From Candidatus Beckwithbacteria bacterium (GTDB lineage Bacteria > Patescibacteriota > Microgenomatia > UBA1400 > UBA1449): a stretch of 51,759 nucleotides of DNA. The notes under the pieces were generated by a model. It was not told where the DNA came from. It worked only from the letters and a program-made list of their open reading frames with translations, and searched no databases. Shown here piece after piece: positions 17,066 through 23,167 of this stretch. Position numbers and translations under genes: made by a program. The stretch lies in contig JAAZOH010000041.1 of NCBI GenBank assembly GCA_012797845.1, positions 1 to 51,759 of the forward strand. Direction: 5' to 3'. The number at the start of each line of letters is the position of its first letter. Position 1 is the stretch's first letter.

Positions 17066-17401
17066 TTAGCGGATAATAGTACCGTTGGAGACTTTTTTAT
17101 CAGGTGTGAGCAGGGCAATTTCTTCATCGCCACCAGCCAATACCATTCCTTGTGATTCCATACCCATCATTTTTTTAGGTTCTAAATTAGAGATAACAAT
17201 AACCTGCCGACCAACTAATTGTTCTGCTTTATAGTGTTGAGCAATACCAGCAATAATTTGGCGCTGGCCAATCTCTGAACCTAAATCAATTTGCAACTTA
17301 ATCAATCGCTCCGAACCTTCAACTATTTCAGCCTCTAAAATTGTACCGACCCGAAGATCTAATTTAATAAAATCTGGAAAAGAAATTTGGTCTTTTATCA
17401 T
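17066..17401 (-). CDS. Stand-alone tRNA-binding domain protein (MetRS C-terminal / CsaA type)
   Basis: The 111-residue OB-fold protein has the signature FIKLDLRVGTILEAE near the N-terminus, RQIIAGIAQHY, and the C-terminal NLEPKKMMGMESQGMVLA. These match the C-terminal domain of bacterial methionyl-tRNA synthetase and free-standing relatives such as CsaA and Trbp111, which dimerise and bind tRNA. An extended -10 promoter lies 7 bases before the chosen ATG, so the gene can be expressed apart from trpS. The upstream in-frame start at 17437 lies within 12 bases of trpS and is less likely. It may support a split MetRS or act as a tRNA chaperone. Confidence 0.88.
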   Translation of the reverse strand: MIKDQISFPDFIKLDLRVGTILEAEIVEGSERLIKLQIDLGSEIGQRQIIAGIAQHYKAEQLVGRQVIVISNLEPKKMMGMESQGMVLAGGDEEIALLTPDKKVSNGTIIR

Positions 17402-17408
17402 GCCAGGT

Positions 17409-17417
17409 AGTATAGCA
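17409..17417 (-). promoter_or_regulatory. Extended -10 promoter, leaderless, for the tRNA-binding protein
   Basis: On the minus strand TGC-TATACT is followed by 7 bases and the ATG at 17401. It is the same arrangement as upstream of prgI at 26836-26844. Confidence 0.6.
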
Positions 17418-17448
17418 GTATATGGGGAAAATAGCAAACTTAAAAGCG

Positions 17449-18438
17449 CTATACTAACCCCATTTTTGCTTTAGTTTCGTCTAGGGTTTGACTGGCAATA
17501 GCTCGAGCTTTTTGGGTCCCTTCAGCAATTACCCGATCCACGTAGTCCGGATTTTGTTCCAGCTCTCGGCGTTTAGCTTGGATGGATTGAAGCTCATTGT
17601 AAATAGCTTGAGCTAGTTCTTTTTTCAAATCACCATAACGGATCCCTTCATTTCTATATTGTTGTTCATATTGCTCACGTTTTGATTTACCTTGGAATAG
17701 TTCCACAAAGGTTAATAAATTAGCTACACCACCAACTCGGGGAACTTGATTACCTTTACCACTATCGGTTGGAGCAGCTGCCAGTTTTTTACTAATTTCT
17801 TCTAGGCTATCTGTTAAATTGATGTAGCTACCCTCAACTGACTTACTCATTTTTCCCTCTCCAGTTAAACTCGGTACATAACCAGTTTTAGTCGCAAACC
17901 GGATTGGTTCAGGAAAGTCAGTTCCATACATATCGTTCATTTTCCGGGCAATTTCCCGAGTTACTTCTAAATGAGGTTCTTGATCAACTCCTACTGGAAC
18001 CAAACCAGCTTTATAGGTCAAAATGTCAGCTGCCATTAAAATTGGATAGTTTAGCAAAGCCATAGTGACTGCATCTGGGTGCTGTTTAACTTTTTCTTTA
18101 AAGGTCGGCAAGTGTTGCATTCGAGCAATAGTTACTACTGAAGAAAATAGGTTAGTTAAATAAGTGTGTTCAGGCACTAGTGATTGCTTGGTAATAATAG
18201 CTTTAGCCGGATCCAAACCGGCTGCTAAATAATCGACAACAACTTCTCTAGCAGTTTGAACTAGATTTGTATGATTATATGGAGTGGTAATAGCATGCAA
18301 ATCCATCACCATATAGAGACATTCATAATCTGGATTTTCTGAAAGTTCTATATAACCCTTAACTGCTCCTAAGTAATTACCTAAGTGCAATCGGCCAGTA
18401 GCCCTGGTTCCAGAAAAAACACGTTGTTTATTGCTCAT
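17449..18438 (-). CDS. trpS: Tryptophanyl-tRNA synthetase
   Basis: The 329-residue class I synthetase charges tRNA-Trp. It begins SGTRATGRLHLGNYLGA, with the HIGH-type motif HLGN, and has the KMSKS loop as GEGKMSKSVEG. The Trp-pocket helix around LLNYPILMAADILTYK and DQEPHLEVTREIARK are conserved, and the length is normal. AAGGAG lies 6-8 bases before the ATG, so translation uses a canonical ribosome-binding site. It starts 9 bases after the frameshifted racemase, so it should be co-transcribed with it and with the attenuator-like leader. Confidence 0.96.
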   Translation of the reverse strand: MSNKQRVFSGTRATGRLHLGNYLGAVKGYIELSENPDYECLYMVMDLHAITTPYNHTNLVQTAREVVVDYLAAGLDPAKAIITKQSLVPEHTYLTNLFSSVVTIARMQHLPTFKEKVKQHPDAVTMALLNYPILMAADILTYKAGLVPVGVDQEPHLEVTREIARKMNDMYGTDFPEPIRFATKTGYVPSLTGEGKMSKSVEGSYINLTDSLEEISKKLAAAPTDSGKGNQVPRVGGVANLLTFVELFQGKSKREQYEQQYRNEGIRYGDLKKELAQAIYNELQSIQAKRRELEQNPDYVDRVIAEGTQKARAIASQTLDETKAKMGLV

Positions 18439-18447
18439 ATATACTCC

Positions 18448-19150
18448 TTATTCAAAATAATATTTAACAATTAATGCTCTAGCTAATACATCTAAAGAGT
18501 TTATTGATGGTATTACATATTTCTTTGGAAATACTAAGGGTAATTCAGTACACCCTAAAATAATTGCATCAACTTTTCGTTTAGTTAATTCATTGGCAAT
18601 TGCCACTAACTCTCTTTTAGATTCTTTTACTTCCCCATTAATAATCCTTTTAATAATTTTACCAAGTTTTTTAATTGATGTTTGGGAGGGTAAAACTACT
18701 TTAACTTGGTTTTGATTCATTTTATCTTGATACAACTTTGTTTGAATTGTTGTTGGTGATGCCAGTAAACCTATTCTTTTATAAGCACGAAGCTTAATTT
18801 CATTAACTACAGCATCAATCATGGAAACAAAAGGTTTGTTTGTTTCATTTTGTAAATCCGACAATAGCAAATGCGCGGTATTGCAAGCAACAGCTAAATA
18901 TGAAACGGGTATTTGAGATAATCTTAGTACTCGATCTTGCAAAATATGTAAGGCTTTTTTTTCATTTCTTTTATTGGAAATAAAATCTGGAACAGGAATT
19001 GAGTCGATAATTATTTCTGGATAGTCATTGTTATTGGCTACGCCAAAGATACTCCCGACTTGCCTCAATCATCAATTGATAAAGTTGAGCTGAAGCATCG
19101 GGCCCCATACCACCCAATATGCCAATAATTTTATTGTTTGTTTTTTTCAT
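18448..19150 (-). CDS. Aspartate/glutamate racemase family protein requiring a +1 frameshift
   Basis: Two frames encode one protein. Frame 1 (19150-19031) gives the N-terminus IIGILGGMGPDASAQLYQ and stops after 39 codons. Frame 2 (from about 19046 to 18448) continues with GVANNNDYPEI, IPVPDFISNKR, the first catalytic Cys in AVACNTAH and the second in ILGCTELPLVF. Joined at CTT-TGG they give about 233 residues, the usual length for Asp/Glu racemases, with nothing missing. The enzyme would make D-Asp or D-Glu for peptidoglycan. The join lies at a prfB-like recoding site, so programmed frameshifting is proposed; a fresh mutation or sequencing error is the alternative. It lies between an attenuator-like leader and trpS. 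Confidence 0.75.
19042..19056 (-). promoter_or_regulatory. Candidate programmed +1 frameshift site (prfB-like, with UGG in place of UGA)
   Basis: Minus-strand sequence GGGAG-TAT-CTT-TGG-C. A Shine-Dalgarno-like GGGAG lies three bases before the slippery CTT. In prfB of Escherichia coli the site is AGGGGG-TAT-CTT-TGA-C. Slippage of the Leu tRNA from CUU to UUU joins the two racemase frames exactly. Confidence 0.6.
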
Positions 19151-19196
19151 ATATCCTTTCATAAAATTTAATAAATAGCTAAACAAGTCATAAAAA

Positions 19197-19268
19197 AACC
19201 TCCTTAAAGGAGGTTGTAGTTTTTTTGTATATTATTTGTTTTTTAGACCATGAAAAACTCAACCTCCT
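19197..19268 (-). terminator. Attenuator-like terminator/antiterminator pair
   Basis: The terminator on the minus strand is AACCTCC-TTTAA-GGAGGTT followed by seven T (19197-19215). Its 5' arm CAACCTCCT (19208-19216) is also perfectly complementary over 9 bases to AGGAGGTTG at 19260-19268, so the two structures exclude each other. A third segment, AACCTC at 19301-19306, can pair six bases with that antiterminator arm. The result is a 1:2, 2:3, 3:4 pairing series like that of amino-acid operon attenuators, placed before the racemase and trpS. Confidence 0.65.
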
Positions 19269-19320
19269 GTAAACAGTGGTTGACATACCAAGAGCTAGAT
19301 GAGGTTTGGTATTTATTCAT
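19243..19320 (-). CDS. Candidate leader peptide, 25 codons
   Basis: A short ORF begins 9 bases after an extended -10 promoter, so it would be translated almost leaderless. Codons 7-10 are four consecutive Ser codons (TCA TCT AGC TCT) and codon 11 is the only Trp codon (TGG), followed by Tyr. Segment 1 of the attenuator (AACCTC) lies in codons 5-7, and the antiterminator arm lies in codons 18-20. A ribosome stalled at the Ser/Trp codons would cover segment 1 and free the antiterminator. Coding status rests on position and codon content only. Confidence 0.5.
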   Translation of the reverse strand: MNKYQTSSSSWYVNHCLQEVEFFMV

Positions 19321-19329
19321 AAGAGTTAT

Positions 19330-19338
19330 ATTATATCA
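19330..19338 (-). promoter_or_regulatory. Extended -10 promoter of the leader-racemase-trpS transcript
   Basis: Minus-strand TGA-TATAAT is a consensus extended -10 element with a weak A-rich -35 region. It lies just beyond the 3' end of the interrupted tRNA (19363) and 9 bases before the leader ATG. Confidence 0.65.
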
Positions 19339-19380
19339 AATTTTTACTTATTAGTTTTTTTGTACCAGCGGGTGGGTTCG

Positions 19381-19410
19381 CCACTCAAAGAGCGGTCACT
19401 CTTGGAGTGA
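19381..19410 (-). other. 30-base hairpin inserted in the T-loop of the interrupted tRNA
   Basis: The insert separates T55 from C56 of an otherwise perfect TTCGAAC T-loop. It folds end to end into a 12-pair stem (one T-G pair at the base, one C-T mismatch) closed by the six-base loop TGACCG. The terminal bases pair with each other, so the T-arm could be extended without disturbing the rest of the tRNA. Confidence 0.7.
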
Positions 19411-19430
19411 AACCACCAACCTTAGCCTTA

Positions 19431-19580
19431 CCTGCCCGCAATGCTAAAGCGCCGTTTTGAAAAACAAACTTAATTACAAATAAATTTTGTACCAGGGGTG
19501 GGATTCGAACCCACAACCTTAGCCTTATGAAGACTCTGCTCAGACCATTGAGCTACCCTGGCATAGCTTTTGCAGGCGGG
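19431..19580 (-). other. 150-base structured insert in the anticodon loop, carrying a second tRNA
   Basis: The insert begins CCCGCCTGC and ends GCGGGCAGG on the minus strand. These ends pair over nine positions (seven Watson-Crick, one T-G, one C-A mismatch), an imperfect terminal inverted repeat. A further complementary pair inside, GCAAAAGC with GCTTTAGC, provides an alternative or extended stem. The complete tRNA at 19490-19562 lies between these arms. Without that tRNA only 77 bases remain, too short for a group I intron. Confidence 0.7.
19490..19562 (-). tRNA. tRNA with CAT anticodon (Met or Ile2), complete, nested in the interrupted tRNA
   Basis: A 73-base canonical tRNA without encoded CCA. 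Acceptor GCCAGGG / CCCTGGT (G1-U72 wobble), TA at 8-9, D-arm GCTC-AATGGTCT-GAGC with GG in the loop, anticodon stem GAGTC / GGCTA (27-43 is a G-A mismatch) with loop TTCATAA, variable AGGTT, T-arm GTGGG-TTCGAAT-CCCAC, discriminator A. It lacks the three G-C pairs of initiator tRNA, so it is an elongator Met or a lysidine-type Ile2 tRNA. Its anticodon arm is identical to that of the surrounding interrupted tRNA, which indicates duplication. Confidence 0.88.
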
Positions 19581-19620
19581 TGAAGACTCTGCTCTACCAC
19601 TGAGCTACGCTGGCAAAAAA

Positions 19621-19695
19621 TGAAGCATGAATCAAGAATCATGAATTAAAAACTGTTAATCTAGCCATTATTCATCATTCACAATCCATGCTTCA
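19621..19695. repeat. Palindromic intergenic element next to tRNA genes (copy A)
   Basis: Perfect 9-base terminal inverted repeats TGAAGCATG / CATGCTTCA (19621-19629 and 19687-19695) flank an imperfectly palindromic interior. The segment TGAATCAAGAATCATGAA at 19628-19645 recurs with one change, inverted, at 51131-51148 beside tRNA-Ser. It encodes nothing visible. Confidence 0.7.
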
Positions 19696-19702
19696 TCTTG
19701 TG

Positions 19703-19776
19703 TAGCGGGTCCCCGGTAACGCTCCAGAGGTTAGGTGAGGTTATGAGCCTCACGGGATACTTACCCCCCACCCGCT
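19703..19776 (-). ncRNA. tRNA-like cloverleaf with CAT in an initiator-type anticodon loop
   Basis: Seventy-four bases can form four stems. The acceptor is AGCGGGT / ACCCGCT, the D-like arm GGG-TAAGTAT-CCC, and the anticodon arm GTGAGG-CTCATAA-CCTCAC. The T-like arm is CTCTGG-AGCGTTA-CCGGGG. The anticodon loop CTCATAA and GCGGG acceptor core recall initiator tRNA-fMet. However, T8, the D-loop GG and the TTC of the T-loop are missing. It is therefore a degenerate or specialised tRNA-like RNA rather than a normal tRNA. It lies between ftsB and the palindromic element, on the same strand as the other CAT tRNAs. Confidence 0.45.
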
Positions 19777-19890
19777 ATAACAGGCTATATCTTATCAAAA
19801 TTTACTTCAAATGGCAATGAAATCTGAGATTAATTTTTTAAATCCTATAAGTTAAAGCTTAAAATAAGAGCTTAACGAATTATTTTAAAC

Positions 19891-20262
19891 CTAAAAAAAC
19901 AGTTGCCACCATAATCGCCATGTTGGTGTTATGATCTGGGCCATTTCTTCACTGGCATGATATTTATACAGTTTTTCCTCGCTTTTATTTTGCAGCGTTG
20001 ACGGCAATACCACTAAAGCTTCCCCTGGTTTAACCAATTTAAGCTTATCCCGTATCTGTTTTTCCAAAAAATCAGAACTCTGAGTTTTGTTTTGACCAAA
20101 AAACAATTCTTGCTTTTGTTTTTGCAGTTGCTTGACCTTTGTCTGAGCATCACTAAGCCGCTGTTGAGCTTTAACCATATCAAAACTATTTTGAATAATA
20201 CTAACAATAAGGAGTATAATAGATATCACAATTACTGCTGATAGTATTGTTTTAGCGTGCAT
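19891..20262 (-). CDS. FtsB/DivIC-like septum formation initiator
   Basis: From the ATG at 20262 (preferred over an in-frame TTG two codons upstream) the protein has 123 residues. It has one N-terminal membrane helix (about 6-24), a coiled coil (about 30-62, AQQRLSDAQTKVKQLQKQKQ) and a short globular segment with the family-like QIRDKLKLVKPGEALVVLP. These are the features of FtsB/DivIC, which bridges FtsL and FtsQ in the divisome. The C-terminus ends in a Trp-rich segment (TWRLWWQLFF). It diverges from the Xer recombinase gene, separated by 72 bases. Confidence 0.85.
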   Translation of the reverse strand: MHAKTILSAVIVISIILLIVSIIQNSFDMVKAQQRLSDAQTKVKQLQKQKQELFFGQNKTQSSDFLEKQIRDKLKLVKPGEALVVLPSTLQNKSEEKLYKYHASEEMAQIITPTWRLWWQLFF

Positions 20263-20334
20263 TGACAAAAATCCCCTATTAGGTTATTATAAGCTATTCC
20301 AAAATTAATAGATACCTGTCTTTAGAAGATATTC

Positions 20335-21195
20335 ATGGCTATTACTTTATCACAAACCCAAACAAATTTTATCGACTTTTTACAAAAAAAAGGTCGGGCT
20401 AGTGCTACTATTTTGGCTTATGGTAATGACATCAATCAGTTTATTGATTTTTTACACAAGCAAAATATTAACGAGTTAAGCACTATCAGCAAAGATCATA
20501 TCGAGAGTTTTAAGAACTCCCTTCTTGATCAGGGCTATACTACCAAATCAGTGGCCCGCAAGCTTAATTCTATCAAAACCTATTTCCGCTTTTTAGAGTC
20601 ACAAAATCTGATTAGTGCTAATCCTAGCCAGGGAGTAGCTCATCCCAAGTATGTTTTAACTCCACCTCGGATTTTAACTAAAATGGAATATCGTAGTTTA
20701 AGAGATGTGTGTCGAAACGATCCTAGAATGTATGCCATTGTTGAGCTTTTCTTACAAACTGGCATTCGGATCAGCGAGTTAGCTCGTCTTACGCTCGAGG
20801 ATGTTAAAAACAGCAAAATTACTATTGGAGCTTACGAATCTCATATTGACCGCACTATTCCATTAAACAAATCAGCCAAAGCTGCTATTGATCTTTGGTT
20901 GGAAACTAGACCTCAATCTGACAGCAAAGCCTTGTTTATCACTAAAACTGGCCGACCTTTTCAGGTTCGAAATATTAGAACTGCCTTGGATCGCTATTTT
21001 AAATTAGCTGATATTGCCAACGCTACGGTTAATGATTTGCGCCACACCTTTATTGCCCATCAGTTAAAAGCTGGTACACCACTAACCCTAGTTTCCAAAC
21101 TAGCTGGCCACAAACGACTTTCCACTACTGAGAAATATTTGGAGTTTATTAAAGAAAAAAACAACTCCGAAAACATGCATTTGGAAGAGCTTTAA
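20335..21195 (+). CDS. Tyrosine recombinase of the XerC/D type
   Basis: The 286-residue protein has an N-terminal SAM-like core-binding domain (about 5-90) and a C-terminal catalytic domain. Arg145 (TGIRISEL), Arg236 and His237 (NDLRHTF), His259 (AGHKRLSTT) and nucleophile Tyr268 are visible. Two usual catalytic positions differ: the first His of HxLRH is Asn233, and no Lys occupies the beta-hairpin segment (GAYESHIDRTIPL). It is the only recombinase in the window and probably resolves chromosome dimers. It diverges from ftsB, another division gene, and overlaps the convergent hydrolase gene by 4 bases. Confidence 0.9.
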   Translation: MAITLSQTQTNFIDFLQKKGRASATILAYGNDINQFIDFLHKQNINELSTISKDHIESFKNSLLDQGYTTKSVARKLNSIKTYFRFLESQNLISANPSQGVAHPKYVLTPPRILTKMEYRSLRDVCRNDPRMYAIVELFLQTGIRISELARLTLEDVKNSKITIGAYESHIDRTIPLNKSAKAAIDLWLETRPQSDSKALFITKTGRPFQVRNIRTALDRYFKLADIANATVNDLRHTFIAHQLKAGTPLTLVSKLAGHKRLSTTEKYLEFIKEKNNSENMHLEEL

Positions 21196-22181
21196 TTACG
21201 CTTGCTTTCATAATTCCAAATAACGTGAGAAATTTTAGGCAACAGATCTTGAGCCTCAGTTTCTTTAATCCCATCAGTTAAAATGCAAATCGAATAAGGA
21301 TTTTGAGCTATCACTAAGCCACAATCACTCCACACCTGAATTTGATTACCAATCTTATGAACTACTAGAGTTTCTTCCGGCACCCCTTTGGAAATTCGAT
21401 CTTCAAAATCAGTGTTTGATAAGGCTTTTATAAATAGATTTTTTAAATTTTTATCTTGAAATAAAAAGTCGAGATAAATATTGCTAAATAGTTCACCCAT
21501 ATCTTTTGGAGAAGTTTTATTGTCTACAATATTGGTTTGACTCATGTGGCGACTATCAATAAAAGCTTGGATTTGGGATCGACCCACCTTCCTAGCGATA
21601 GCGTTTGTAGCTGTGTTGTCACTTTGTTTGCCCATTGCCATAATAAGTTCTTCATAGGTATAAGGCTTACCAGCATCTTCATATTGGATTGAACCTGTTC
21701 CTTCTTCTTTATCATTATCATTGAGACGATAGATATCACTTAGACTAAACTTGCCTTGTTCTACTCCATGTAAGTAAGATACCAAAATAGGGACTTTGTT
21801 GATTGAAGCAGCTGTAAAAGAAAAATCATCATTGCGCCCATAACTTTCCCCTGTTAATAGTGACTGGACATACCACCCATACATTCCTTGCTTCCCTTGA
21901 ACCAAACCATCAATAGCTGTTACTACTTCATCAGCTGAGGTATAAATAATTCCTTCATTTTGAGTATTAGAGTTTTTACTAGCAGAGGGTTTGGAATCGG
22001 GTTTTTCTTGGCTAAATTCATAAACCTGAGGAGCTAAAATTTCAGTCGAACTAAGGCTGTTTGTCAAAACATACAGCAACACACCCAAAACCATAATTCC
22101 AAGACCAATTTTAATATAAGGTGGTTTGGGGTTTTGGAAAGCAGATCTAGATAAGTAATGTTGCCTATTATAGTCTTGCAT
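21192..22181 (-). CDS. Membrane-anchored class A beta-lactamase-like serine hydrolase
   Basis: The 329-residue protein has a cytoplasmic N-terminus, one signal-anchor helix (about 25-43), a Ser/Pro-rich linker and an extracytoplasmic penicillin-binding-type domain. The nucleophile motif SxxK is seen in TAASINKVPI, the SDN motif in GKQSDNTATN, while the KTG triad position reads HKIGNQ. The Glu166-type omega-loop residue of true beta-lactamases is not obvious. It may be a D,D-peptidase or esterase acting on the wall rather than a resistance enzyme. It is the last gene of the pgk operon, 24 bases after the kinase. Confidence 0.85.
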   Translation of the reverse strand: MQDYNRQHYLSRSAFQNPKPPYIKIGLGIMVLGVLLYVLTNSLSSTEILAPQVYEFSQEKPDSKPSASKNSNTQNEGIIYTSADEVVTAIDGLVQGKQGMYGWYVQSLLTGESYGRNDDFSFTAASINKVPILVSYLHGVEQGKFSLSDIYRLNDNDKEEGTGSIQYEDAGKPYTYEELIMAMGKQSDNTATNAIARKVGRSQIQAFIDSRHMSQTNIVDNKTSPKDMGELFSNIYLDFLFQDKNLKNLFIKALSNTDFEDRISKGVPEETLVVHKIGNQIQVWSDCGLVIAQNPYSICILTDGIKETEAQDLLPKISHVIWNYESKRN

Positions 22182-22205
22182 GAGTGGGCTTATTGTAGCA
22201 AGGAA

Positions 22206-23156
22206 CTACTTCTGAAGTTTAGCTAGCTTTCTCTGGGCATCTGGCCAAAAAAGCAGTCCTTCTTTGGGACCAATTTGGCGAACAACCGAAGCTGCATTTA
22301 AAGCAGCTAACTGTAGGGCAGTTTTAACACTAAGTCCATGAATTCGCCCCGCTACAAAAGCTGAGCCAAAGGCATCTCCAGCTCCTGTTTCTTCTTTAGC
22401 TTTGGCTTTAAAGGCTTTTTGGGAAATAATTTCCCTGTCACTGGTATATACTTTCGAACCCCGACGACCATCAGTAATAACTACCAAGCCTACTCCTAAA
22501 TCAAAAACCGATTCAGGCTTGATTTCTGTTTGACCAAGCAGAGTTTGAGCCTCCTGGAGATTGAGAAGCAAAACCTCCATTTTGGGTAGCAATTTTTTAA
22601 AACTGCTTTTTTTCTTTAGCTCACCATTTCCAGGATTACAAGCTACTAAGATCTGTTTTTTGCTCGCTTCTTCTATAACTTGCTCCAAAAAAGCAATATC
22701 ACCCCCCAAACTACTGACATAAAACCATTTAGCATGTAATCGATCCCAATCAACTTGTTTTTTAGAGAGAAGGTTACTAGCTCCTCGGTGTACCAAAATA
22801 GTTCGTCCTCCATCGCTCCCGACCAAAGCTACTGAGCTGCTAGTCATTTTTTGAGCCGAGCCCTGGATGTGAACTAAACTCACCCCCTCCTCTTCTAATT
22901 TAGCTCGCACAATTGCTCCCCAGTGGTCTCTACCTACACAGGCAATGATCCCTGCCTGCAAAGCCAAACGCTCAAAACAAACTGCAGCATTAGTAGCTCC
23001 ACCTCCCGTGGTTACAACATATGTATCAATGGTGATTTTTTTACCATAACGCTGACAGAGCATTACTCCATCTTTTTGCTTTTGAAGCAAAAACTCATCA
23101 GACAATAAGTAGGTATCATAAAAAGCTGAACCAAAAGTAATAACATCAAATAGCAT
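22206..23156 (-). CDS. PfkB-family carbohydrate kinase (ribokinase-like)
   Basis: The 316-residue protein has the ribokinase fold: an N-terminal GGGATNAAVCFERL segment (substrate lid and sugar site), the mid-region SDGGRTILVHRGASNLL, and the C-terminal ATP and catalytic motif EETGAGDAFGSAFVAG with the catalytic Asp. The family phosphorylates ribose, fructose-6-phosphate, adenosine, tagatose-6-phosphate or similar; the substrate cannot be read from the sequence. Its position behind transketolase and ribulose-phosphate epimerase favours a pentose or ketohexose phosphate. It follows the transketolase C-subunit by 11 bases. Confidence 0.9.
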   Translation of the reverse strand: MLFDVITFGSAFYDTYLLSDEFLLQKQKDGVMLCQRYGKKITIDTYVVTTGGGATNAAVCFERLALQAGIIACVGRDHWGAIVRAKLEEEGVSLVHIQGSAQKMTSSSVALVGSDGGRTILVHRGASNLLSKKQVDWDRLHAKWFYVSSLGGDIAFLEQVIEEASKKQILVACNPGNGELKKKSSFKKLLPKMEVLLLNLQEAQTLLGQTEIKPESVFDLGVGLVVITDGRRGSKVYTSDREIISQKAFKAKAKEETGAGDAFGSAFVAGRIHGLSVKTALQLAALNAASVVRQIGPKEGLLFWPDAQRKLAKLQK

Positions 23157-23167
23157 AGGCGGTATTT

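Larger units (their letters stand above)
19363..19614 (-). tRNA. Interrupted tRNA with CAT anticodon (two structured insertions)
   Basis: Removing two segments leaves a canonical 72-base tRNA ending at discriminator A73, with CCA not encoded. Acceptor stem GCCAGCG / CGCTGGT (G1-U72 wobble); TA at 8-9; D-arm GCTC-AGTGGTA-GAGC; anticodon loop TTCATAA; variable AGGTT; T-arm GGTGG-TTCGAAC-CCACC. The halves are 19614-19581 (bases up to A35) and 19430-19363 (from U36). They belong together because their acceptor and T stems pair with each other and not with the neighbouring tRNA. Insert 1 (150 bases) splits the anticodon between 35 and 36; insert 2 (30 bases) splits the T-loop between 55 and 56. 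It is either processed, used as a scaffold, or dead. CAT fits Met or, if modified, Ile2. Confidence 0.75.

Noticed and set aside
19197-19340. T-box riboswitch controlling trpS
   Set aside because: The conserved T-box sequence (AGGGUGGNACCGCG) and the matching antiterminator bulge are absent; the pairing scheme fits ribosome-mediated attenuation better.
19363-19614. Group I self-splicing intron in the tRNA anticodon loop
   Set aside because: Without the nested tRNA only 77 bases remain, the 5' exon does not end in U, and no P3-P8 core can be seen.
19703-19776. Plus-strand tRNA in the same palindromic cloverleaf (anticodon ATG)
   Set aside because: The anticodon loop TTATGAG is not a normal tRNA loop, and no TTC T-loop is found; the minus-strand reading with CTCATAA is better.
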